Shown here in pieces: positions 9,366 through 18,366 of a DNA stretch of 64,000 nucleotides. The notes beneath the pieces are model-generated. The model worked only from the letters and a program-made list of their open reading frames with translations. It was not told the DNA's origin and made no database searches. The position numbers were made by a program, and so were the translations under genes. This stretch comes from Roseburia sp. 1XD42-34 (lineage in GTDB: Bacteria; Bacillota; Bacilli; Bacillales; Amphibacillaceae), in assembly GCF_009917385.1 (NCBI RefSeq), contig NZ_QWLJ01000011.1:1-64000 (forward strand). The letters run 5' to 3'. Numbering within the stretch: position 1 is the first letter of the stretch; each line of letters starts with the position of its first letter.

Positions 9366-11261
9366 TTACCTATTCAACAAACTGCCTACATAACGAAGCA
9401 GCTCATTTGCAGAAATAGAATTATAGCCATATTCATCGATAAGACGGGCAATCACTTCATTAATCTTTTTCAATTGAGATTCATCTGGCGTTTTGGAAGA
9501 TGTCGTAATTTTAACCACGTCTTTTAAGTCAGCAAATAATTTTTTCTGAATAGCTTCACGGAGGCGTTCATGGGAATTATAGTCGAAGCGCTTTCCTTTC
9601 CGAGCAAATGCTGATATTCGAATAAGAATTTCTTCGCGGAATGCTTTTTTTGCATTCTCTGAAATACCAATTTGTTCTTCAATGGAACGCATCAGCTTTT
9701 CGTCTGGATGCATCTCTTCACCAGTCAACGGATCCCTCAATTTATTTTTATTGCAATACGCCTCTACATTATCCAAATAATTATCCATTAATGTTTTCGC
9801 AGACTCTTCATACGAATAAACAAATGCTTTTTGTACTTCTTTCTTCGCTATTTCATCGTATTCCTTTCTTGCTACAGAAATATAATTCATATACGTTTCC
9901 TTATCTTCATCGGAAATGGATGGATGCTGGCTAAGTCCTTCTTTTAGCGAGCGTAATACATCTAACGCATTAATAGCAGGAACATCTTTCCGAATGATTG
10001 CCGAAGAGATTCGGTTAATTACATAGCGAGGATCAATGCCGTTCATCCCTTCTACTGGAAATTCATCCTTTAACTCGTCTACATCTGCTTGATTAAAGCC
10101 CTCCACACTTTCTCCATCATAGAGACGCATTTTTTTAATTAAATCTACACCTGGCTTCTGCGAATCTTCTAATCTTGTTAAAATTGAAAAAATAGCTGCT
10201 GCTTTTAACGCATGTGGAGCTATATGCACATGGGCCATATCACTTTCATTAATCATTTTTTTGTAAATCCGTTCTTCCTCACTTACTTTTAAGTTATAGG
10301 GGATCGGCATGACAATAATTCGTGAATGCAGTGCTTCGTTTTTTTTATTTGCAATAAAAGACCGATATTCTGCTTCATTCGTGTGAGCAACAATTAATTC
10401 ATCCGCACTTATTAGCGCAAAGCGACCTGCTTTAAAATTCCCTTCCTGTGTCAAGGACAGTAAATGCCACAAGAATTTCTCATCACATTTAAGCATTTCC
10501 TGAAACTCCATCATTCCTCGATTGGCTTTATTCAATTCGCCGTCAAAGCGATATGCCCGTGGGTCCGATTCCGATCCATATTCAGCAATTGTAGAAAAAT
10601 CAATGCTCCCAGTTAAATCTGCAATATCTTGAGATTTTGGATCAGACGGGCTAAACGTACCAATTCCTACCCGCTTATCTTCGGAAAGGAAAATTCGTTC
10701 TACCCTCACATCCTCAATTTTCCCGTTATACTCCTTTTCCAGACGCATCGTATTTAACGGTGATAAGCTTCCCTCAATACGTATTCCATATTCCTCAAAA
10801 AAGTCCTGACGTAAATGGTGTGGAATAAGATGGAGGGGATCTTCCTGCATGGGGCACGATTGTATGGCGTAGATAGCACCTTCATCCGTTCGTGAATATT
10901 TTTCTAACCCTCGTTTGAGCATAGTTACAATTGTAGATTTCCCACCACTTACTGGCCCCATTAGCAATAAGATGCGTTTGCGTACATCGAGTCGCTTTGC
11001 TGCAGGGTGAAAATACTCTTCTACTAAACGCTCTATAGCCTCTTCTAATCCAAATATCTCATCTCCAAAAAAATCATACATTTTTTTACCATCTCGTTCC
11101 GTAATACCTGCACTTTTAATCATATTATAAATTCGTGAATGGGCAGTTTGCGCCACTTCTGGGCGCTGTTTAAGCAATTCTAAATACTCACCGAATGTTC
11201 CTTCCCACTTTAACTGCTGTTCTTCTTCGCGATGCTGCTTCACTTTATTAAGAATATCCAT
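9366..11261 (-). CDS. prkA: PrkA AAA+ protein (serine kinase family)
   Basis: A 631-residue PrkA protein, a cytoplasmic AAA+ P-loop protein needed for normal sporulation and stress physiology in Bacillus. It is annotated as a serine kinase, though the fold is that of an AAA+ ATPase. Walker A is GPVSGGKS at about residues 102-109. The family's N-terminal WEGTFGEYLELL and C-terminal PrkA kinase-like region are intact and the length is normal. The ATG is preceded by GGAGG with a six-base spacer. The order prkA, yhbH, (gap), spoVR on one strand repeats the conserved functional trio. Confidence 0.93.
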   Translation of the reverse strand: MDILNKVKQHREEEQQLKWEGTFGEYLELLKQRPEVAQTAHSRIYNMIKSAGITERDGKKMYDFFGDEIFGLEEAIERLVEEYFHPAAKRLDVRKRILLLMGPVSGGKSTIVTMLKRGLEKYSRTDEGAIYAIQSCPMQEDPLHLIPHHLRQDFFEEYGIRIEGSLSPLNTMRLEKEYNGKIEDVRVERIFLSEDKRVGIGTFSPSDPKSQDIADLTGSIDFSTIAEYGSESDPRAYRFDGELNKANRGMMEFQEMLKCDEKFLWHLLSLTQEGNFKAGRFALISADELIVAHTNEAEYRSFIANKKNEALHSRIIVMPIPYNLKVSEEERIYKKMINESDMAHVHIAPHALKAAAIFSILTRLEDSQKPGVDLIKKMRLYDGESVEGFNQADVDELKDEFPVEGMNGIDPRYVINRISSAIIRKDVPAINALDVLRSLKEGLSQHPSISDEDKETYMNYISVARKEYDEIAKKEVQKAFVYSYEESAKTLMDNYLDNVEAYCNKNKLRDPLTGEEMHPDEKLMRSIEEQIGISENAKKAFREEILIRISAFARKGKRFDYNSHERLREAIQKKLFADLKDVVKITTSSKTPDESQLKKINEVIARLIDEYGYNSISANELLRYVGSLLNR

Positions 11262-11424
11262 TTCATTCCTCCATCCAGTGATCGATTAATATAGCCTATG
11301 CAGGAAGGGGTTTTATGATGCCAGACCTGATTAAAATTGAATGGGACGAAGGGAAGCGCAGAATAGTTCATAATTTTTGATAGCAACGCCTTCTATACCT
11401 GTGATGATTGCAGTAGCAAAAAAT

Positions 11425-12282
11425 TTACTTGCTCATACTAGATGGGAAATAGCGATTTTTCAATCGGGTCGAAAATACTTCAAGAATAATTGCAATCAAT
11501 AAGATAGCATACGTGATAAACCCAACTTCACGAAGATCAAAGTAAAATCCTGATGCCATAAACAGCTCAAAGCCGATACCACCTGCACCAGCAGCAGCCC
11601 CCATAGCAACAGCTACCGAGAAGTTTATCTCAAAGCGCAAGAATGTCCACGATAATAAATATGTAAACGTAGAAGGTAGTACACCATGTGTGACAACATG
11701 CCACCAGCCCGATCCCGTTGCTTTTAATGCCTCCAAGATCCCTTTATCTACTTCTTCAAAAGCCTCTGAAAAAGCTTTTACTAAATACGCAATAGAATGA
11801 AACAGCATTCCTAATACAGCAGCTTCACTCCCTAGCCCAGCAGCAATAGCGAAGATGAGTACCCATAATACGGTCGGAACTGCACGGATAAATGCTACAA
11901 TGACGCGAACGAACTTTGTAATCCATTCCTTTGTTAAATTGGTCGCAGCCATCAATGCTAAGAAAAAGGCGATCACAGATCCAATTACAGTAGCTAATAC
12001 AGCTAGCCCGAGGGTAACACCAACTTGATACAATGCTTCAGCCCAAGTAAAATGATTTAGTGCTGGTTGAAAAAACATTACTTTTAAATTTTGTCCTGTT
12101 TCTATGATCGCGGACCATAGTTCAAGCCCTGTGTAATCAAAGAACATAAATGCGGCGATGGTTAAAACAACAAACAGAATAATCGTCCAACGAATGCCCC
12201 GCTCTGACTTGCTTCCAGCTTTGATCGATATCTGTCCATTTCTCTTGCGTTTTATATACGTTGGTTTCATTGTGGTTTCCAT
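11425..12282 (-). CDS. phnE: Phosphonate ABC transporter permease PhnE (second copy)
   Basis: Inner-membrane permease of the phosphonate importer, 285 residues and about six transmembrane segments. It has an EAA-type loop near GILEALKATGSGWWHVVTHGVLP (cytoplasmic contact with PhnC). Its ATG overlaps the stop of the preceding permease gene (TAATG), so the two are translationally coupled and probably form a heterodimer. The N-terminus is extended and basic relative to its partner. It is the last gene of the transport operon; no strong terminator is visible before prkA. Confidence 0.9.
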   Translation of the reverse strand: METTMKPTYIKRKRNGQISIKAGSKSERGIRWTIILFVVLTIAAFMFFDYTGLELWSAIIETGQNLKVMFFQPALNHFTWAEALYQVGVTLGLAVLATVIGSVIAFFLALMAATNLTKEWITKFVRVIVAFIRAVPTVLWVLIFAIAAGLGSEAAVLGMLFHSIAYLVKAFSEAFEEVDKGILEALKATGSGWWHVVTHGVLPSTFTYLLSWTFLRFEINFSVAVAMGAAAGAGGIGFELFMASGFYFDLREVGFITYAILLIAIILEVFSTRLKNRYFPSSMSK

Positions 12283-13067
12283 TACATCATCACCTTCCGT
12301 ATATAGTTTGAAATTAATTCAATGATGATTACCGCAATAACAATACTGAAGGTGATGAGCGCAACTACATTATAGTTCATTGATTTATAATACATATCAA
12401 ATGTATACCCAATGCCTGTCCCTGTTAAAATGCCTACTAGTGTTGCACTGCGGATGTTCGTTTCGATCATAAATAAAATCCAGCTAATCATTTGCGGTAA
12501 ACTCTGAGGAAGCACTGCTTTATTTACAATATGAAAATACGTTGCCCCTGTAGCTGTCAGCGCCTCAACAGCGCTATGACTTGCTTCATCAATGGACTCC
12601 ATAAACGCCCTTGTTAAGAATCCAACCGTTCCAACAAATAAAGCTAAATAGCCAGTTATTGAATTTTGCCCAAAGGAGAGTAGTAGAATCAACGCCCAAG
12701 CAACGACCGGAATATTACGTGATACGGACGCAATCAAGCGAGCAAACATACTTAAAAAGCCATTGACACTCGTCGTTTTCGATCCCATTAAGCTAAGGAA
12801 AATAGAAACTACTGCAGCCGTTGTCGTTGCCGCAATGGACATAAAAATGGTCTCATTTAACTTTCCTAAAATTGCTGGCAGCTTTTCTAGCGATTCTTGC
12901 GTAATAAGTAAATGAGAGAACATCCATCCAATCGCTGTTGGAAACGCTGCTAAGCCGTCAATGAAGTTGAAATTAGTTATTGCTGCAGATAAATATGTAA
13001 TGGCAATGATAATGACCAGAGCAATCGTCGTCTGCCATTTGCGTTTTTGCATCACCTTTTCACTCAC
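12282..13067 (-). CDS. phnE: Phosphonate ABC transporter permease PhnE (first copy)
   Basis: Partner permease of 261 residues with about six hydrophobic helices and the EAA loop AVEALTATGATYFHIVNKAVLPQ. It starts at GTG 13067, with GAGGAG upstream. It lies between phnC and the second phnE. Two different permease genes next to phnD and phnC is a common Gram-positive arrangement. Confidence 0.9.
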   Translation of the reverse strand: MSEKVMQKRKWQTTIALVIIIAITYLSAAITNFNFIDGLAAFPTAIGWMFSHLLITQESLEKLPAILGKLNETIFMSIAATTTAAVVSIFLSLMGSKTTSVNGFLSMFARLIASVSRNIPVVAWALILLLSFGQNSITGYLALFVGTVGFLTRAFMESIDEASHSAVEALTATGATYFHIVNKAVLPQSLPQMISWILFMIETNIRSATLVGILTGTGIGYTFDMYYKSMNYNVVALITFSIVIAVIIIELISNYIRKVMM

Positions 13068-13079
13068 GTTAATTTCTCC

Positions 13080-13844
13080 TCACACTGTAATTAATTCTCG
13101 CACTTGCGTACCATAAATACGATTAATTTTATCCTCTGTCAGTTGATAATTTAGTCCATCAAATACGACTTCCCCATGATTCAAACCGATAATTCGGTCG
13201 GAATATTGCTGCGCTACTTCTACTTGATGTAAATTGACTAGACAAGTTATCCCTAATTCAGAAGTGATAGACTTTAAATGGTCCATAATAATCTTCGAAG
13301 AATTGGGATCGAGTGAGGCAATTGGTTCATCACAGAGGACGAGCTTTGGATCTTGGATAAGTGCCCGAGCGATACCCACTCTTTGCTGCTGTCCACCACT
13401 TAACTGATCACAACGCTTATAAGCATGCTCCACGATTCCAAGCTTACGAAGCAGATAAAAAGCTTGCTCTTTTTCTGCTTCCGTAAATCTGCCTAGCACA
13501 CCTTGCAAAGTAGACTTATAACCAAAACGTCCATGGAGCACATTTTCAATAACAGTTAAACGTGGAACCAAATTATAATGCTGGAACACCATGCCAATAT
13601 TCGTGCGGAGCTGTCGTAAGGCACGCTTTTTCATACTAGTTACTTGGGCGTTATCAAAAATAACTTCCCCACTACTAATCGAAACCATTCGATTAATACA
13701 GCGTAATAACGTAGATTTTCCTGCACCAGATGGTCCAATAATGGAAACAAACTCTCCGGCTTTGACGTTAAAAGAAATATCTTTTAATACTTTTGTTTCG
13801 TTATCGTACGATTTACTAAGTCCTGCAATTTGTAAAAGTGCCAT
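13080..13844 (-). CDS. phnC: Phosphonate ABC transporter ATP-binding protein PhnC
   Basis: ATPase that powers phosphonate import with the two PhnE permeases and PhnD. I use the ATG at 13844 (protein begins MALLQIAGLSKSYDN, 254 residues) because AGGAGGG lies nine bases before it; the open frame extends upstream without support. Walker A is GPSGAGKST, the signature is LSGGQQQRVGIARAL, and Walker B is LVLCDEP. It follows phnD after a 300-bp gap that contains a hairpin, which may set the ratio of binding protein to ATPase. Confidence 0.92.
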   Translation of the reverse strand: MALLQIAGLSKSYDNETKVLKDISFNVKAGEFVSIIGPSGAGKSTLLRCINRMVSISSGEVIFDNAQVTSMKKRALRQLRTNIGMVFQHYNLVPRLTVIENVLHGRFGYKSTLQGVLGRFTEAEKEQAFYLLRKLGIVEHAYKRCDQLSGGQQQRVGIARALIQDPKLVLCDEPIASLDPNSSKIIMDHLKSITSELGITCLVNLHQVEVAQQYSDRIIGLNHGEVVFDGLNYQLTEDKINRIYGTQVRELITV

Positions 13845-14107
13845 GGATAGGCTCCCTCCTATATAATGAAACTTCATTAACTTGGCTTTCTTTCCGACTG
13901 ATTGAAGTAGACCAAAGGCTAAAAAACGTAGGCATTCTGGAAAAAAGAACACTTTTTCCGCGTGTCGCTCTACTCACGTGAGCGATATCTTACAGACCCA
14001 ATGAAACGAGTGCTTAAGTACCGTTTCTACCGCTTTGACTGCTTTGTTTTAAATTTTAGCCTTAAAAGCGGGAGTTTTAAGACACTTACATATGGGTGAA
14101 TCTGCCT

Positions 14108-14140
14108 GTAGAGTATACCGATTGGACAAGCATACTCTAC
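14108..14140 (-). other. Intercistronic hairpin between phnD and phnC
   Basis: A 9-bp inverted repeat (GTAGAGTAT ... ATACTCTAC) sits 13 bases after the phnD stop. There is no T-tract, so it is more likely an mRNA-stabilising or partial attenuation hairpin than a full terminator. That fits the usual over-expression of solute-binding proteins. Confidence 0.5.
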
Positions 14141-14152
14141 ATGGCTATTTAA

Positions 14153-15196
14153 TTACTGAAGCTCACGGATGGGATCAAACCACTTGTCCTCTGCTGGTGC
14201 AAATCGTTCTTTGTCAGTTTTAAAGAATAATGCTGATTCTCCTGAGTCTTCTGGTACAAAAATTCCTTCATTATTAGCAACTTCATCTGCACTTAATGCA
14301 TCTTGCAACTTTTTAAAGTCTTCTTCACCTAATGTATCCATGTTTGCTGCAAATGGCGCATTAAGGACAGGGTTCACACTCATTAACGTGAATTCTTTTC
14401 CAGCTACTTTGTTAAATGGTTGCGCAGCATCTTCTTTTACTTTGTAAACAGACCCCTCTTTATTTTCTTCGCCTTCAGCAACTTCTACATAGTTTTCTAC
14501 ACATGTATCACAGAATGCCGCTACATCCGCATTCCCATCCAGCAAATTAACTGCCGACCCTTGGTGGGAGTTCCCAAAAAGTACTTGAGAAAAAAGCGGT
14601 CCACCTTCCATTAAGTCTTCTTCCGTTAAGTCTTTATACTCCTCTTGCTCTGTAAAGTGCGCAAGAATGCTAGCTGAAGGTACTTTAAAGCCAGAAGTCG
14701 AGCTGTTGGAAACGAATGAAAATTTCTTATCTGCTATCGTATCCAGTGAATATTCTCCATCTTTTTTATAGTTTTCCTGATCATCCACATTTACCGCAAG
14801 CCAGCTGTGATAAACGGCATCATCTAACGTACCGGATGGACCAGTTGGAACAACAATTGGCTGAATGGCATCGTTACTTTCATTTGCTTCGATGTATCCT
14901 TGTGCACCCATAAACGCCACGTCTGCGTTATTATTTACTAATGTCTCAATTGCAATCGCATAATCTGTTGTTAGATGGTGCTCTACTTTTTTTCCAGTAG
15001 CGTCAGCGATGACCTTTCCAATCTCATCACGAGAGGATTTCAAATCTTCCCCAGATTCGTTTGGATACCAAACAACATCAATCACATCATCTACTTCTGC
15101 TTCTCCTTTTTCCCCACTAGCATTTCCTTTTGAACATCCTACCGCAAATACAGCTAATATAAGCAAAACACCTAATTTAGTTAACGTCTTCTTCAT
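14153..15196 (-). CDS. phnD: Phosphonate ABC transporter substrate-binding lipoprotein PhnD
   Basis: Extracellular lipoprotein of 347 residues that captures phosphonates and delivers them to PhnC/PhnE. I chose ATG 15196 (MKKTLTKLGVLL), giving a normal signal sequence; GAAGGAG lies twelve bases upstream. The lipobox ends at Cys21 (AVGC), followed by a charged Ser/Gly/Glu linker typical of Gram-positive lipoproteins. The body shows the PhnD/phosphate-phosphonate binding family pattern (NADVAFMGAQGY, FVSNSSTSGFKVP, HQGSAVNLLDGNADVAAFCD). It is first gene of the transport operon, 430 bp after the C-P lyase genes. Confidence 0.93.
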   Translation of the reverse strand: MKKTLTKLGVLLILAVFAVGCSKGNASGEKGEAEVDDVIDVVWYPNESGEDLKSSRDEIGKVIADATGKKVEHHLTTDYAIAIETLVNNNADVAFMGAQGYIEANESNDAIQPIVVPTGPSGTLDDAVYHSWLAVNVDDQENYKKDGEYSLDTIADKKFSFVSNSSTSGFKVPSASILAHFTEQEEYKDLTEEDLMEGGPLFSQVLFGNSHQGSAVNLLDGNADVAAFCDTCVENYVEVAEGEENKEGSVYKVKEDAAQPFNKVAGKEFTLMSVNPVLNAPFAANMDTLGEEDFKKLQDALSADEVANNEGIFVPEDSGESALFFKTDKERFAPAEDKWFDPIRELQ

Positions 15197-15357
15197 GGTA
15201 TGATAACGCTCCTTCAATCATAGATTATTTGATAGCATAGACACTTAGAATGGAACTTCTTTATAAATTATTACGTAATCGAACATTCCCTCCTTATGAC
15301 GAGCTAGCCTGCTTTCCCTCTACTATTAAAACACAACTTAACTGAATAAAGTTTATA

Positions 15358-15385
15358 TTTACAACATTTTTACATTTAGTTTAGT
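15358..15385 (+). promoter_or_regulatory. Candidate PhoP box upstream of phnD
   Basis: Read on the plus strand there are direct repeats TTTACA-N5-TTTACA-N5-TTTAGT with an 11-bp period, which fits the Bacillus PhoP pattern TT(A/C/T)A(C/T)A with five-base spacers. Two units match fully and the third partly. The orientation is opposite to phnD, so this is weaker than the site before phnG. Confidence 0.4.
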
Positions 15386-15437
15386 AACTTTACATTCCGT
15401 AAATATAATTAAAAATCAATTTATGAATGTACGATTA

Positions 15438-15636
15438 AACAAAGGCGCAGAGCGTCCGTTTAGCAACGTAGCGACTGGAGCGAAGCAACTGAGATAAAGG
15501 AATCACGGTGAGCTAACGAACCGATGATGACTTATCGGAAGGCGATTCGTGAAGTCGCCTAGTTGCTGGGCTCATGCGCCGAACGTGGCTTATTCGGTTA
15601 ATTCGTTATGTCAAAGTAATAAATTTTATACTTTCC
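15438..15636 (+). repeat. Dispersed intergenic repeat R1, copy C (short form)
   Basis: Short-form R1. It has the 5' hairpin region (GGCGCAGAGCGTCC, slightly decayed), AGCAACGTAGCGACTGGAGC, GAGATAAAGGAATCACGG, then CCGATGATGACTTATCGG, the hairpin GGCGATTC...GAAGTCGCC, and AGTTGCTGGGCTCATGCGCC. Its AT-rich tail (AAATTTTATACTTTCC) overlaps the last codons and stop of the PHP gene. The remainder of the 429-bp gap holds the phnD promoter region. Confidence 0.85.
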
Positions 15637-16438
15637 GATAGTACATAAAAGCTGGACTTGTTATAGCACCTATCTCTACTGGAGCGCCAAAACTACCATG
15701 GTAGTCACTCCCTCCCGTCATTACTAACTCATACTTTTTAGCTAATGCTTCTACACGTTGATGATCTTCTGCAGTATGGTCAGGGTGATTTCTTTCAACC
15801 CCTCCTAAACCAACCTCCACAAGTTCCGAAATGATATCATATGAATTAAGCTGACCAGGATGAGCAACAACAGCAATACCGCCATCTGCAACAATTGCCT
15901 CTACCGCAAGAAAAGCATCGACGTATTCTATATCACCTGCGGCTGGTCCCTCCCCTTTAAACAACTTACGGTACAGCTCTTGATAAGCAGAGGAAGCGTA
16001 TGGTGCTAACATGATTTGCTGCATGACATGCTGCTTATAAATTGTTTCACTTGGACGTGCCGCTCTAATCACTGCTTGCGGGTCAATAGAGTAGCCATGC
16101 TGATTAAGCTGTTCGATTTGCCATAGTGTATGGGCTTGTCGCCTGCATCGTACCGTTTGGCAGATTGCTGCTATATTTTTTGCCTCCGGGTGATAATCAT
16201 ATCCAAGTAAATGAACCTTTCGATTGCGTTTAAAATCATAAGCGGAAATCTCAATACCTGGGATCACTTCAATGCCATAGCTTTCCCCTAAGGATTGTTT
16301 TTCTTTAAGACCATCTATACTATCGTGGTCGACAAAGCTGATTTGTGTCACTCCACGTTGATTCGCTTGTGCTAGTACCATCTCTACATGATCGGAACCA
16401 TCCGAATACGTGCTGTGCACATGAAGATCAGCTTTCAT
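15626..16438 (-). CDS. PHP-domain phosphoesterase of the C-P lyase operon
   Basis: A 270-residue PHP-superfamily metal-dependent phosphoesterase starting MKADLHVHSTYSDGSD at 16438, overlapping the end of phnL by 11 bp. Metal ligands are visible in HVHSTYSD, FVDHDSIDG, GIEIS, GYDYHP, VAHPG and GGSDYHG. In a C-P lyase operon without phnP, such proteins (called PhnPP in some bacteria) are thought to open the 5-phosphoribosyl 1,2-cyclic phosphate left by PhnJ. That role here is inference from context; a general cyclic-phosphate or nucleotide phosphodiesterase remains possible. The stop codon lies inside the tail of repeat copy C. Confidence 0.85.
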   Translation of the reverse strand: MKADLHVHSTYSDGSDHVEMVLAQANQRGVTQISFVDHDSIDGLKEKQSLGESYGIEVIPGIEISAYDFKRNRKVHLLGYDYHPEAKNIAAICQTVRCRRQAHTLWQIEQLNQHGYSIDPQAVIRAARPSETIYKQHVMQQIMLAPYASSAYQELYRKLFKGEGPAAGDIEYVDAFLAVEAIVADGGIAVVAHPGQLNSYDIISELVEVGLGGVERNHPDHTAEDHQRVEALAKKYELVMTGGSDYHGSFGAPVEIGAITSPAFMYYRKV

Positions 16439-17150
16439 GAATAACGCCTTCTTTAACAGCTTTATCTGATCTAAATTGCATATCAAAGACGTGATCACAT
16501 AAGCCATCCATAAATTCTATATCATGAAAAATACCAACTAATGTCGTGCCACTCGCTTTCAGCTTTTCAATAATCTCACGTACCTTTATTTTCGATTGCT
16601 GGTCCAAGCTGGCTGTTGGTTCGTCGAGTAATAGAAGTCGTGGTTTTTTGACAGTAGCCATGGCGATATTTAACCGCAGCTTTTCACCACCGGAAAAAGT
16701 ATTCGGATAATTATCCCAAAGCTTCTGATCCAATTCAAAATGTGTTAAAGCCTTTTCTGCTTCCAATTTTGCATCTGCTTCTGTTGCTCCCATTTCCAAC
16801 AGAGCTTTCTCCACAAGCTCCCGCGATGTTGTCCGAGGCATGACATTTAAAAATTGTGATACATAACCGATTTCATGCTTTCGTAAATAAAGGATTTCCC
16901 GCTCAGTTGCATGGGTTAAATCAATTAACCCATAACGTGCAGAGTCATAGATAATGCTTCCTGTATCTGGACAGTACGTACGATAAATGCTTTTTAAGAT
17001 CGTTGATTTACCACTGCCGCTTTTACCGACAACACCAAGGAATTCTCCTTGCTCTAATGAAAAATGAATATGTTCCACTGTTTGCCTTGTTTTGCCCAAG
17101 TGATGAATTGTAAATCGTTTGCCAAAGTCTATTACTTGCAGCATTGCCAT
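16428..17150 (-). CDS. phnL: C-P lyase subunit PhnL (ABC-type ATPase)
   Basis: ABC-family protein of the carbon-phosphorus lyase system, 240 residues, not a transporter. Walker A is GKSGSGKST, the signature FSGGEKLRLNIAMA is the PhnL variant, and Walker B is LLLLDEP. PhnL works with PhnGHI in forming ribosyl phosphonate from ATP. GGGAGG nine bases before ATG 17150 fixes the start. It lies 17 bp after phnM and overlaps the PHP gene. Confidence 0.92.
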   Translation of the reverse strand: MAMLQVIDFGKRFTIHHLGKTRQTVEHIHFSLEQGEFLGVVGKSGSGKSTILKSIYRTYCPDTGSIIYDSARYGLIDLTHATEREILYLRKHEIGYVSQFLNVMPRTTSRELVEKALLEMGATEADAKLEAEKALTHFELDQKLWDNYPNTFSGGEKLRLNIAMATVKKPRLLLLDEPTASLDQQSKIKVREIIEKLKASGTTLVGIFHDIEFMDGLCDHVFDMQFRSDKAVKEGVIHES

Positions 17151-17167
17151 TTAATGGTACCTCCCTT

Positions 17168-18352
17168 TCAATAGTTCATACGGTAATTTGTTGTTGTCAT
17201 TAAAGCACCGTTTACCATCGTTACAGTTAACATGGGATAACCGTCATCCATCCGCTCAATAACAATCATATCTGCCTTTTTTCCTGGCTTTATCGATCCT
17301 ATTTCATCATCCATTCGTACAGCTCTGGCTGGATTAAGGGTTACTTTCATAAACATGTCGTGTAAATCATTTCCGTGCGTTTCACTTAAGGAAAAAATAG
17401 CATGTAGCAAGGCTGCTGGATAATAATCACTGCATAAAATATCAATACAATCTTCCCTTATCGCTTCGGCTGCTGATAAATTCCCTGAATGAGATCCGCC
17501 GAGTAATACGTTAGGGGCACCGGCTATCGTCTTCAGTCCAAGCTCTTTTGCTTTTTTGGCAATCTCCAATGTGATTGGGAACTCACTAATCGTCGTTCCG
17601 AAAGATTTTACCAGATGAAGCTTATCTATATTGTCATCATCATGAGAGGCTACTGCTATCCCTTTGGCTATCGCAAGCTCAGCAACTTCTTGTATACGTT
17701 CAACGGTCATGCATTCTACGTTTTTCCGTTCTAAAATAATCGTCTGTACAGCCTCATCAGATAAATCACGGTAACCTAACAATGTTTCCCGATACACCTC
17801 TAAGTCTCGGTATTGTCCCTGACCAGGTGTATGATCCATAAATGATAATAAATGTACCTTATCTGCTTCAATATTACGGATTAACTGGTCGACCTCTGCA
17901 ATATTGTCGATTTCAAAGCGAGCATGTAATCGATGGCGAATTAAATGTAGTTCATGATGTGTATTCGCAATCGCATCTACCATCCGTTGTACATGCTCCG
18001 GCTGCCGGATCGGTTTATGGTCAAAGGCATCCTCGCGATAAAACGATAACGAGTGAAACATCGTTGTAATCCCGTGACCAATTAATATTTTTTCTGCTTC
18101 TCTTAAGCTAATATTAAAATCCATCATACTCGTCGGGCGTGGTGAAGCTACCGTTTCAATATAGTCTGAATGAATATCGATAAAGCCCGGAGAAATATAG
18201 CCACCGTTGGCATTAATTCTTTTGGCCTCTGGATAGCTATCGATTTCTGTTTCTCGAATGATTGCTTGAATCGTCTCCCCCGTTACAAGGACAGCGTGAC
18301 CCTCAAGTATCGTTTCTTCTGTAATCACTTTTCCATTATGAATAACATACAC
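17168..18352 (-). CDS. phnM: Ribosyl triphosphonate pyrophosphohydrolase PhnM
   Basis: Amidohydrolase-superfamily enzyme of 394 residues that removes pyrophosphate from the alpha-D-ribosyl 1-methylphosphonate 5-triphosphate intermediate. The metal motif HSDYIE near residue 61 is the characteristic PhnM form. HDDDN near residue 240 and GAPNVLLGGSHSGNLSA are also typical. Its place between phnK and phnL departs from the E. coli order (K-L-M). Confidence 0.93.
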   Translation of the reverse strand: MYVIHNGKVITEETILEGHAVLVTGETIQAIIRETEIDSYPEAKRINANGGYISPGFIDIHSDYIETVASPRPTSMMDFNISLREAEKILIGHGITTMFHSLSFYREDAFDHKPIRQPEHVQRMVDAIANTHHELHLIRHRLHARFEIDNIAEVDQLIRNIEADKVHLLSFMDHTPGQGQYRDLEVYRETLLGYRDLSDEAVQTIILERKNVECMTVERIQEVAELAIAKGIAVASHDDDNIDKLHLVKSFGTTISEFPITLEIAKKAKELGLKTIAGAPNVLLGGSHSGNLSAAEAIREDCIDILCSDYYPAALLHAIFSLSETHGNDLHDMFMKVTLNPARAVRMDDEIGSIKPGKKADMIVIERMDDGYPMLTVTMVNGALMTTTNYRMNY

Positions 18353-18366
18353 AGTACGTGCCCCTC

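Noticed and set aside
14108..14140. Full terminator between phnD and phnC
   Set aside because: There is no T-tract, and phnC needs to be expressed with phnD.
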